DNA from: Lachnospiraceae bacterium UBA1258 | GTDB lineage: Bacteria > Bacillota > Clostridia > Lachnospirales > Lachnospiraceae | NCBI GenBank assembly: GCA_002308235.1 | Contig: DBVS01000020.1 | Location: forward strand, 5,009 to 10,147 | Length of the DNA: 5,139 bases | Direction of reading: 5' to 3' | Part shown: positions 1 to 5,139 of the stretch, in pieces | Layout of the letters: the number at the start of each line of letters is the position of its first letter | How positions within the stretch are numbered: position 1 is the first letter of the stretch | The notes under the pieces: generated by a model | What the model saw: the letters and a program-made list of their open reading frames with translations, nothing else | Told to the model about the DNA's origin: nothing | Database searches by the model: none | Made by a program: the position numbers and the translations under genes

Positions 1-471
1 GAAAACCCCATCCCTTCTTTCAGGGAATACTGCGATCTTTTGAAAGATAAAAACGTGGTTACCAACGTGGAACTCAAAACAAGCATCAACCCCTATCCCG
101 GCATCGAAGAAAAGACTCTTAAGATCATCGATGAATTTAAGCTTCGGGACAGAATCATCATTTCTTCCTTCAACCACTATTCCGTTTTGCATATGAAATC
201 CCTTGCCCCCGACATGAAGTACGGTTTTCTCACGGAAACCTGTATCATCGACTTTCCGGCATATACGGCAAAGTACGGAATTGATTTCGTTCATCCCCAT
301 TTCAAGATGGTAACCGAGCAGTTTGCGAAGGACACGGTTTCCGCCGGCGTAGGCATCAACACCTGGACCGTTAATGAGGAATCCGACATCCGGGAAATGC
401 TTTCAAGAAACGTAAACGCCATTATCGGCAACTACCCCGACAGAGTCGGCGAAATTCTTAAGGAACGATAA
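1..471 (+). CDS. Glycerophosphodiester phosphodiesterase, C-terminal part (5' end outside the window)
   Basis: The frame is open from the first base, so the gene begins upstream; 156 residues are visible. Enzymes of this TIM-barrel family hydrolyse glycerophosphodiesters to glycerol-3-phosphate plus an alcohol. Visible family marks are the 'IPSF' segment before an early helix (residues 4-7 of the visible part), the metal-site Glu-x-Lys strand (NVELK, E24 and K26), 'IISSFN', the late barrel strand with WTVN (122-125), and the terminal 'IIGNYPD' block, where most relatives have 'IITDYPD' or 'IITNYPD'. The usual length is about 240-260 residues, so roughly 90-100 are missing, including the catalytic His-Arg-Gly segment; whether it is intact or exported cannot be judged. 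A TTG at 40 is an internal Leu codon, because homology continues upstream of it. The stop lies 2 nt before the next ATG, implying co-transcription and probable translational coupling. Family call is firm; the actual substrate is unknown. Confidence 0.9.
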   Translation, partial: ENPIPSFREYCDLLKDKNVVTNVELKTSINPYPGIEEKTLKIIDEFKLRDRIIISSFNHYSVLHMKSLAPDMKYGFLTETCIIDFPAYTAKYGIDFVHPHFKMVTEQFAKDTVSAGVGINTWTVNEESDIREMLSRNVNAIIGNYPDRVGEILKER

Positions 472-473
472 CT

Positions 474-1442
474 ATGCTTCAATCATTTGACATGATAGCA
501 ACAGAAACGGGCTTCAGAGACAGGGTTACCAAAGAGGTGGAACCCTTTCTTGCTTCCGTAACGGAAAAGGGAAGTTTTGAAAGCTACGACGGGACCAAGA
601 TCGCCTACAGGATTTTCAGGAACGAAACCGCCCGTGCAAATCTCATGCTCATTCACGGCTTCAGCGAATTTATGGAAAAGTACAATGAGCTTATTTTCAT
701 GCTTTTAAAGAACGGCTTCGAAGTTTATTCCATCGACCTGCGGGGCCACGGCCACTCGGACAGGACCGTTAAGGACCCTTCCATGGTGGACGTTCATTCC
801 TTTGAAGAATATGTGCGCGATATCGACGTATTTTTCAACATGAAGTTAAAGGGGTCTTCCCGCAAGAACTTCATTCTCGGTCATTCCATGGGCGGCGCAA
901 TCGCTGTCCGCTACTGCGAAGAGCATCCCGACAGTTTCGCAAAAGCCGTATTCTCTTCTCCCATGATCAAAATGAGAACCGGTAAATTTCCCCTTTCTTT
1001 CGTGCGTTTTGTTTCAGCCATTCTTTGTCATACGAAAAAAGCAACGGCCTACGCCTTCGGACAGACGAGTTTCAACCCGAAATCAAGGCTTTCGGAAAGC
1101 AGCTGCCGTTCCCCCGAGCGATACGAGTATATCATGGACATGCGAAGAAACGACCCCATAAACCAGACCTGGGGCGGAAGTTATAACTGGGTCCTGGCGG
1201 CCTGCAGGAACACGGCCTTCGTGCTTAAGAGCAAAAACGTGGCAAAGATCACGGTTCCCGCTCTGGTACTTGCTGCGGGACATGATCATCTCATCGACGT
1301 AAACTACACGGAAAAGTTTGCGGGAAAGCTCCCCAACGGGCACTACGTTTTCTTCCCCGAAGCGCGTCACGAAATATATCACAGTCTTGTGGAGGATCGC
1401 ACCAAATTTTATGAGGAAACCATTTCATTCCTGAGTGAATGA
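474..1442 (+). CDS. Alpha/beta hydrolase, lysophospholipase / monoacylglycerol lipase-like
   Basis: This 322-residue protein belongs to the PldB / serine-hydrolase (Hydrolase_4) group, whose members cleave acyl esters of lysophospholipids or monoacylglycerols. The catalytic set is complete: oxyanion-hole HGF (61-63), 'DLRGHGHS' (88-95), nucleophile elbow GHSMGG with Ser138, acid Asp271 in 'AAGHDHLID', and His299 in 'EARHEIYHS', which matches the 'GARHEILNE' signature of PldB-type enzymes. A variable cap region lies at about 165-245. No signal peptide or membrane segment is visible at the N-terminus, so a cytoplasmic location is likely. The start is supported by AAGGAA at 460-465, 8 nt before the ATG and inside the end of the preceding phosphodiesterase gene. 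Pairing with a glycerophosphodiesterase fits lipid deacylation followed by head-group removal. The family and catalytic competence are well supported. An esterase acting on another small acyl ester remains possible. Confidence 0.9.
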   Translation: MLQSFDMIATETGFRDRVTKEVEPFLASVTEKGSFESYDGTKIAYRIFRNETARANLMLIHGFSEFMEKYNELIFMLLKNGFEVYSIDLRGHGHSDRTVKDPSMVDVHSFEEYVRDIDVFFNMKLKGSSRKNFILGHSMGGAIAVRYCEEHPDSFAKAVFSSPMIKMRTGKFPLSFVRFVSAILCHTKKATAYAFGQTSFNPKSRLSESSCRSPERYEYIMDMRRNDPINQTWGGSYNWVLAACRNTAFVLKSKNVAKITVPALVLAAGHDHLIDVNYTEKFAGKLPNGHYVFFPEARHEIYHSLVEDRTKFYEETISFLSE

Positions 1443-1458
1443 TGCAAAAACTAAATAT

Positions 1459-1467
1459 TAAGGAGGT
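1459..1467 (+). promoter_or_regulatory. Strong Shine-Dalgarno site of the transporter gene
   Basis: TAAGGAGGT is a near-perfect complement to the 16S rRNA 3' end and lies 4 nt before ATG 1471. It fixes the transporter start and argues against an overlapping ATG at 1439, which has no such site. It is clearly stronger than the sites of the two neighbouring genes, suggesting the membrane protein has its own efficient initiation within the operon. Confidence 0.85.
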
Positions 1468-1470
1468 ATT

Positions 1471-2886
1471 ATGGGTAGTAAAAAAGTGGGTTACGAATCG
1501 ACAAAGAAAGAATACTTCGCTTACTGCGCGTTCTTTCTGGGGCAAAACCTGTTATGGGGCTTCGCGGGTTACATCGAGACATTTCTTACAGACATCGGCA
1601 TCGCCGCCGCCACAGCCGCGGTCATTCTGATTGTTCCCAAGCTCTGGGATGCGGTCAATGACGTTCTCTTCGGCTATCTCGTAGACAGAAGAACCTTTAA
1701 AAACGGCCAGAAATTTGTACCCTGGATCCGGATTGGCACATCCGCCGTGGGAATCACCACGGTTGCTTTGTTTGCAATCCCCGCATCTCTTTCCCAGACA
1801 GCCAAGATCGTATGGTTCCTGGTTGCATATATTCTTTTTGATGCGGCTTACACGATTCAGGATACGCCGGCCTTTGCGGTTACCACCGTTATGACCTCAA
1901 ACGTTACGGAACGAACTTCCATCATCGCAGGCGGAAAACTCTGGGCCATGGTGGGCGGTGTGGTCGCAACGGTTCTGATTCCTATGATCAGGCCGAAGCT
2001 TGGCTGGTTCACGGCGTGTGTCGTTTTCATCGCGGTTTCCATTGTTCTGATGATACCGCTCCTTTTCTTTGCGAAGGAGCGTCACACGGATACCGCCAAT
2101 GCGGAAAAGAACCCGAACATGAAGGATATGCTCCACTATCTTAAGAACAACAGATATCTCTTCGTTGTTTTGATAGCCATGCTTCTTCTGGGGCTTTCCA
2201 GTGTGGAGCAGAAAATGGCTATCTACATGGGCAGGATCTGTCTCGGGCAGGAAAACATGGCGACCCTTATTGCCGCAGGCGTTGCAGTTTCGGTAATCGT
2301 GGTATCGGCTCTGGTTCCTGTGCTTGCAAAGAAGTTTGATAAGTACAATATCCTTTGCTTCGGACTTACCTTTGCAATCGTGATGGACGTGGTCTCGTAT
2401 TTTGTGGGCTACAGTAACCTGGTGGTGGCTCTCATCCTGATCATGCTCAAGTGCACGGGCCTCGGTTTCTGGCAGGTTATCATCTACATGCTCATTGCGG
2501 ATACGGTTGAGTACGGCACGTACAAATCCGGCGTAAGAGCTGCAGGAATCACCTTCAGTCTCCAGTGCTTTGTGGCAAAACTCAAAAACGCTCTCATCGG
2601 CTCCATCGTGCTTATCAGCCTTTCTTCCGTAGGCTTTATCGAGGGAGAAAACGCGATCCAGCCCGCAGGCGTTGACAAGGGCGTATGGAGGCTCTTTAAT
2701 CTGCTTCCCGCCGCAGGTTTCGCGGTAGCGCTCATCATTCTTATTCTTTTCTACAAACTTAAAACAAAAGATGTACAGGTTATGGCCGAGTACAACAACG
2801 GGCGTCTGGATAAGGCTTCCGCAGAAGAAGTGCTTCTTAAGAAATTTGGGCAAGCACACGAAAATACCAAGAAAGAAGGCAATTAG
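1471..2886 (+). CDS. GPH-family (MelB-like) cation:glycoside symporter, MFS
   Basis: This 471-residue protein has twelve hydrophobic segments (roughly 15-38, 44-70, 84-104, 111-130, 152-172, 179-200, 228-248, 264-286, 292-313, 315-342, 358-388, 406-428) and a polar C-terminal tail. It belongs to the glycoside-pentoside-hexuronide:cation symporters of the cytoplasmic membrane. Signatures are 'LWDAVNDVLFGYLVDR' (58-73) in helix 2, 'FVPWIRIGT' (82-90), 'YTIQDTP' (127-133) in helix 4, and 'IADTVEYGTYKSGVR' (342-356) leading to helix 11 with Lys370. Against MelB as I remember it, the cation-site residues are kept (D60, N63, D64, T128), as is K370. Several sugar-contacting positions differ: Q25/N26 for D19, F135 for W128 and K156 for R149, with D131 (D124) retained. 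The length is usual for the family. It lies 28 nt after the lipase gene and 3 nt before the glycosidase gene. The transported compound is unknown; family members carry sugars, glycosides or uronides. Confidence 0.93.
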   Translation: MGSKKVGYESTKKEYFAYCAFFLGQNLLWGFAGYIETFLTDIGIAAATAAVILIVPKLWDAVNDVLFGYLVDRRTFKNGQKFVPWIRIGTSAVGITTVALFAIPASLSQTAKIVWFLVAYILFDAAYTIQDTPAFAVTTVMTSNVTERTSIIAGGKLWAMVGGVVATVLIPMIRPKLGWFTACVVFIAVSIVLMIPLLFFAKERHTDTANAEKNPNMKDMLHYLKNNRYLFVVLIAMLLLGLSSVEQKMAIYMGRICLGQENMATLIAAGVAVSVIVVSALVPVLAKKFDKYNILCFGLTFAIVMDVVSYFVGYSNLVVALILIMLKCTGLGFWQVIIYMLIADTVEYGTYKSGVRAAGITFSLQCFVAKLKNALIGSIVLISLSSVGFIEGENAIQPAGVDKGVWRLFNLLPAAGFAVALIILILFYKLKTKDVQVMAEYNNGRLDKASAEEVLLKKFGQAHENTKKEGN

Positions 2887-2889
2887 AGA

Positions 2890-4239
2890 ATGTTTACAAC
2901 AGATTACAAAACTGTGGAGTATGAGGGTGGTAAAATACAGCGTGTACAAAGCGTGGTTTTTGATGACTGGGACTGTCTTAAATTCTTCAGACCCGAGTAC
3001 GAGCAGGAGTCTCTCGACAAACTCCACGAATTTTACCTGATGCACGTGGTTTCAAAGGCTCCCAAGCTTTTCGGAAGGATGCTCCTTTTCCATGTGCCCG
3101 ATGACGTTGAATTTCCGAAGGAACTTGAGATCAAGCGCTACGGCAAAGTCTCGAACAAGCAGATAAAGGCGGCCATCGCCTTCAAGAAATACTTTAAGAT
3201 CGATAAAAACAAACAGCCTGTATTTAAAAATGCTGCAATCGAGAAGTTTTACCGTACCCTTGAAGAAAGGGACTGTGCAAAGCTTGCCTGCGGAGATCTT
3301 CCCTACACCAAGGCCATGGCCATCGGCAACGACTACGGAATGTTGAGCCGTGCTCTTCCCGGAGCTTCCTTCAAGGCCAATGCGTCTTTCTTTGTAATGG
3401 ACTGCTTTGATGTGGATTCCATGTATGACGTGGTGGGAACGCCCTACGGAATGCTCATCAAAAACGGTGAGGTCCTGAGTCCTCCCCTCTTCGGCCGTGA
3501 GGCCCTTATGGTCCGCGACCACAACGTGATCTCCATAGAAAAGCCCGGAATCAAAGAGATTCCCGTGGAAATCAACGGTGTGACCTTAAGACACGGCGGA
3601 AATGCTGCATTCCTTGAGCGTCCCGAAACCGCTTCCACCTTCCTCGGAACCAGGGTCGGTATCGCCGTTGTGGGAAGAAAGGTCGTAGCCGTAAAGCACG
3701 GCGGCAAGATGAGAGTTCCTTCTTCGGGATTTTTGATCGTAACCTCAGCCCGCACAGTAAAGTGCAACCCCGATGATGCGGTTGTCTACAAGGCCTATCC
3801 CGACGTCAAATTCGCCATTCAGATCGGTAACAGCCTGATCAATCAGGGAGTTAAGACCGAGTGCTTTATTTCGCAGTTTTACAACATCAGAAAGCCTTTC
3901 CAGATTTCCTACCCGCCGAGCCTTTATCCCCTTAACTTTTCAAAAGCCCGCGCAGCAAGAATGGGTATCGGAGCCACAAAGGACGGCCGTCCCATTGTGG
4001 TTTGGGCAGAAGGCGCCAGTAAGACAAAGTATGTGGACGGCGTGGATTCCACCGGTGCAAGCCTCACCGAAATGGCGGATCTTTGCGAACTGATGGGAAT
4101 GTATACCGGCGTCAACATGGACGGCGGCGGATCCTCCCAGATAATGCTCAACGGACGCAGGTCCTTCAAAATTTCGGACCGCAACCCCGACAACACAGAG
4201 GCGGAGCGCGCAATCCCCTGCGGAATATACTGCGACTGA
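2890..4239 (+). CDS. Phosphodiester glycosidase family protein (NAGPA / DUF2233), no signal peptide
   Basis: This is a 449-residue protein. Its C-terminal two thirds (about 160-449) match the family named after the human uncovering enzyme, which removes GlcNAc from a GlcNAc-1-phosphodiester. Visible marks are 'NASFF' (164-168, usually NGGFF), 'PYGMLIKNGEVLSPPLFGR' (185-203), 'MRVPSSGF' (274-281), 'ARMGIGATKDGRPIVVWAEG' (356-375) and the hallmark 'NMDGGGSSQIMLNGR' (409-423). Residues 1-159 are hydrophilic with many charged residues, and I do not recognise them. There is no hydrophobic leader and nine cysteines are scattered through the chain, which suggests a cytoplasmic enzyme, although many relatives are exported. 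The start follows the transporter stop by 3 nt; GAAGG at 2875-2879 lies 10 nt upstream, a moderate ribosome site. It is the last gene of the operon. The fold and family are clear. The substrate, a sugar-1-phosphodiester or another glycoside, is inferred only. Confidence 0.88.
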   Translation: MFTTDYKTVEYEGGKIQRVQSVVFDDWDCLKFFRPEYEQESLDKLHEFYLMHVVSKAPKLFGRMLLFHVPDDVEFPKELEIKRYGKVSNKQIKAAIAFKKYFKIDKNKQPVFKNAAIEKFYRTLEERDCAKLACGDLPYTKAMAIGNDYGMLSRALPGASFKANASFFVMDCFDVDSMYDVVGTPYGMLIKNGEVLSPPLFGREALMVRDHNVISIEKPGIKEIPVEINGVTLRHGGNAAFLERPETASTFLGTRVGIAVVGRKVVAVKHGGKMRVPSSGFLIVTSARTVKCNPDDAVVYKAYPDVKFAIQIGNSLINQGVKTECFISQFYNIRKPFQISYPPSLYPLNFSKARAARMGIGATKDGRPIVVWAEGASKTKYVDGVDSTGASLTEMADLCELMGMYTGVNMDGGGSSQIMLNGRRSFKISDRNPDNTEAERAIPCGIYCD

Positions 4240-4324
4240 GGCGCCGCTCGCTTTATTCGATGACATAATTATCGTGTATTAAACTTGTGCCGGCAGGTGC
4301 AGACCGCCGCAACGCAAACTCGTC

Positions 4325-4424
4325 TCCACTCCGCTCAACTAACTGCTAACTGCGACCGCGCTTTTTCAGCGTTCGCCGTAAGCGAGGCCTCTCGCCTCAA
4401 AAGCGGGTCTCCGTAAGCAGTGGA
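4325..4424. repeat. Nested imperfect inverted repeat, possible structured RNA or palindromic element
   Basis: The core is an 11-bp stem: GACC (4354-4357) pairs with GGTC (4406-4409), and CGCTTTT (4359-4365) with AAAAGCG (4399-4405), interrupted only by bulged G4358. Inside, GAGGC (4384-4388) and GCCTC (4394-4398) form a 5-bp hairpin with loop CTCTC, directly abutting the core stem. TCGC (4373-4376) with GCGA (4382-4385) is a competing hairpin. Outside, TCCACT (4325-4330) can pair with AGTGGA (4419-4424), or alternatively CTGCT (4343-4347) with AGCAG (4416-4420). No T-run follows, so it is not an ordinary terminator. The pairing is read directly; its function is unknown. Confidence 0.5.
4339..4352 (+). 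repeat. Tandem duplication of CTAACTG
   Basis: Two perfect adjacent copies of the heptamer CTAACTG occupy 4339-4345 and 4346-4352, on the left flank of the large inverted repeat. The duplication overlaps the left arm of the alternative outer stem. Two short copies alone can arise by chance or by slippage. Confidence 0.6.
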
Positions 4425-4425
4425 T

Positions 4426-4448
4426 TTTCGCTACGGTTCCCGACGAAA
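4426..4448. repeat. Small hairpin next to the large inverted repeat
   Basis: TTTCG (4426-4430) pairs with CGAAA (4444-4448), and within it CGG (4434-4436) pairs with CCG (4440-4442) around the loop TTC, separated by a small asymmetric internal loop. It begins one base after the outer arm of the larger inverted repeat, so the two may be parts of one element. No T-run follows. Confidence 0.4.
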
Positions 4449-4534
4449 TGTTTGCTTATGAAGACTTTTTGCTTTCTATCGCTGATTCTAGACTATGACC
4501 CTAATCGTCAGTGTACGCAAGGCTATTACTCATC

Positions 4535-4576
4535 AAAAAAAATAAAAAAGCCGGCTCAGTGAGCCGGCAATTTTTT
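4535..4576. terminator. Bidirectional intrinsic terminator shared by convergent genes
   Basis: A perfect GC-rich stem GCCGGCTC (4550-4557) / GAGCCGGC (4561-4568) has the loop AGT. Six T residues (4571-4576) follow on the + strand. On the - strand the stem is followed by an even longer T-tract, the complement of the A-rich stretch 4535-4549, which is broken by a single T at 4543. The hairpin lies 16 nt beyond the stop codon of the GH3 gene and about 310 nt beyond the + strand operon. It is probably the main terminator of the GH3 transcript and also stops the operon transcript, preventing antisense read-through. Confidence 0.92.
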
Positions 4577-4584
4577 GTTATGAT

Positions 4585-5139
4585 TTACAGTGTAATTTCA
4601 AATGAGTTCACCTTGCTTCCGGTGAGTTCTTCGCTACGTGCATCAGGCGCATTGGAGCCTATGTAAACGATGGCTTTTCCTTTGTGGATAACAGGTTCAC
4701 CCTTCTCGTCAAAGAGCTCAAAGGCTTCTTTTCCGAGGGAAATCTTAACGTTTTCGGAAGCGCCGGCCTTGACCGCCACTTTCTTTATCCCCTTAAGGGA
4801 GAAGTTGGGAAGATGGCTGACCTGCGCATCGGGAACGATCTTTACATATACCTGAACGGTTTCTCTTCCGTCGAATTTACCCGTATTCTTAACTGTGGCA
4901 GTGACATCGATACCCGCATCCGTCAGTGTGTCGGAAGAAACGGAAACATCCGAGTATTCGAAGTTCGTGTACGAAAGGCCGTATCCGAAGGGATAAAGAG
5001 CCTTGGTCTTCATGTACCGGTAGGTTCTGTTTTCCATAGAATAATCGGTGAACGCGGGAAGCTCCTCGGTGGAACGATAGAAGGTAACGGGAAGCTTTCC
5101 TTCGGGGTTAACGTCACCGAAAAGTGCTCTTGCGATGGC
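4585..5139 (-). CDS. Glycoside hydrolase family 3 beta-glucosidase/xylosidase, C-terminal part (5' end outside the window)
   Basis: The reading frame is open to the right edge, and 184 C-terminal residues are visible. GH3 enzymes release terminal beta-D-glucose, xylose or related sugars from oligosaccharides. The first part is the end of the GH3 C-terminal alpha/beta domain, with 'ALFGDVNPEGKLPVTF' (5-20), 'DYSMENRTYRY' (32-42) and the highly conserved 'LYPFGYGLSYTNFEY' (48-62). A fibronectin III-like domain follows, with 'ETVQVYVK' and 'LKGIKKVAVKAGASENV'. The 'MENRTYRY' and 'YPFGYGLSYT' blocks are typical of bacterial xylosidase/glucosidase GH3 proteins of about 700-900 residues, so most of the enzyme, including both catalytic acids, is off the window. 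An ATG at 5037 is internal, since homology continues upstream. It converges on the + strand operon across a shared terminator and is therefore a separate transcription unit. Whether it is exported, and its exact sugar preference, cannot be seen. Confidence 0.93.
   Translation of the reverse strand, partial: AIARALFGDVNPEGKLPVTFYRSTEELPAFTDYSMENRTYRYMKTKALYPFGYGLSYTNFEYSDVSVSSDTLTDAGIDVTATVKNTGKFDGRETVQVYVKIVPDAQVSHLPNFSLKGIKKVAVKAGASENVKISLGKEAFELFDEKGEPVIHKGKAIVYIGSNAPDARSEELTGSKVNSFEITL

Larger units (their letters stand above)
4240..4549. other. Non-coding intergenic region between convergent genes
   Basis: About 310 bases without a credible reading frame separate the operon end from the shared terminator hairpin. 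The region differs from the coding sequence in texture. It holds the palindromes ATAATTAT (4265-4272) and TGCCGGCA (4288-4295), a tandem 7-bp repeat, the 8-bp word CCGTAAGC twice (4376-4383 and 4411-4418), and a cluster of inverted repeats at 4325-4448 listed separately. I see no tRNA, no recognised riboswitch and no convincing promoter. Because both flanking genes point inward, it is a 3' region for both and is unlikely to be a leader. It could be a repeat element, a 3' UTR structure or a small RNA. Confidence 0.7.

Noticed and set aside
40..42. TTG as a start codon for the phosphodiesterase
   Set aside because: The same frame continues upstream to position 1 with family-like sequence (IPSF...EYCDLL), so the true start is outside the window.
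1439..1630. Small + strand ORF whose ATG overlaps the lipase stop as ATGA
   Set aside because: It has no ribosome binding site, runs out of frame through the well-supported transporter gene, and its translation resembles no family I know. The strong site at 1459-1467 serves ATG 1471 instead.
1897..3045. Long minus-strand open frame of 382 codons
   Set aside because: It is antisense to the transporter and the start of the glycosidase gene, crosses their junction, has a His/Asn/Arg-rich composition typical of the reverse of hydrophobic codons, and shows no domain. It is a shadow of real genes.
3052..4266. Several minus-strand open frames opposite the phosphodiester glycosidase gene
   Set aside because: All lie antisense to a gene with clear family motifs, overlap each other in different frames and show no recognisable motifs.
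4264..4300. Possible minus-strand promoter with GATAAT as a -10 box
   Set aside because: No -35-like hexamer lies at the right spacing (the sequence there is GC-rich and palindromic), and it would drive only antisense transcription into the operon.
4452..4480. Possible + strand promoter (TTGCTT, then TCTATC) for a small RNA ending at the terminator
   Set aside because: The -10 hexamer is poor and no other evidence supports a transcript start here.
4670..4855. Short + strand open frame opposite the GH3 gene
   Set aside because: It is antisense to the conserved fibronectin III-like region of the GH3 protein and has no supporting ribosome site or homology.

Overview
The window looks like a piece of a Gram-positive, Clostridia-type genome, possibly a carbohydrate-degrading gut or rumen Lachnospiraceae relative. 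The reasons are strong AAGGAGG-type ribosome binding sites, tight gene packing, Firmicutes-like family variants, and a glycoside hydrolase family 3 gene next to a GPH sugar-type transporter. No rRNA or other marker gene is present, so the taxon is a guess.

Positions 1-4239 hold four genes in a row on the + strand, almost certainly one operon, with gaps of 2, 28 and 3 nt. They are (1) the C-terminal 156 residues of a glycerophosphodiester phosphodiesterase, cut by the window edge; (2) a lysophospholipase / monoacylglycerol-lipase-like alpha/beta hydrolase with an intact Ser-Asp-His triad; (3) a 12-helix MelB-like GPH cation symporter; and (4) a phosphodiester glycosidase (NAGPA / DUF2233 family) with a long N-terminal part I do not recognise and no signal peptide.

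Positions 4240-4584 are non-coding. They contain a cluster of nested inverted repeats (about 4325-4448), a tandem 7-bp repeat, and a strong bidirectional intrinsic terminator (4535-4576). From 4585 to the right edge, on the - strand and converging on the operon, lies the C-terminal 184 residues of a GH3 beta-glucosidase/xylosidase with its fibronectin III-like domain.

Read together, the operon encodes activities for an acyl ester, a glycerol phosphodiester and a sugar-1-phosphodiester, plus a cation-coupled importer. My working hypothesis is salvage of a phosphodiester-linked glyco-glycerolipid or glycerophospho-glycoside. That is inference from gene families and neighbourhood only. I see no CRISPR array, insertion sequence, tRNA or rRNA gene, and no convincing promoter.
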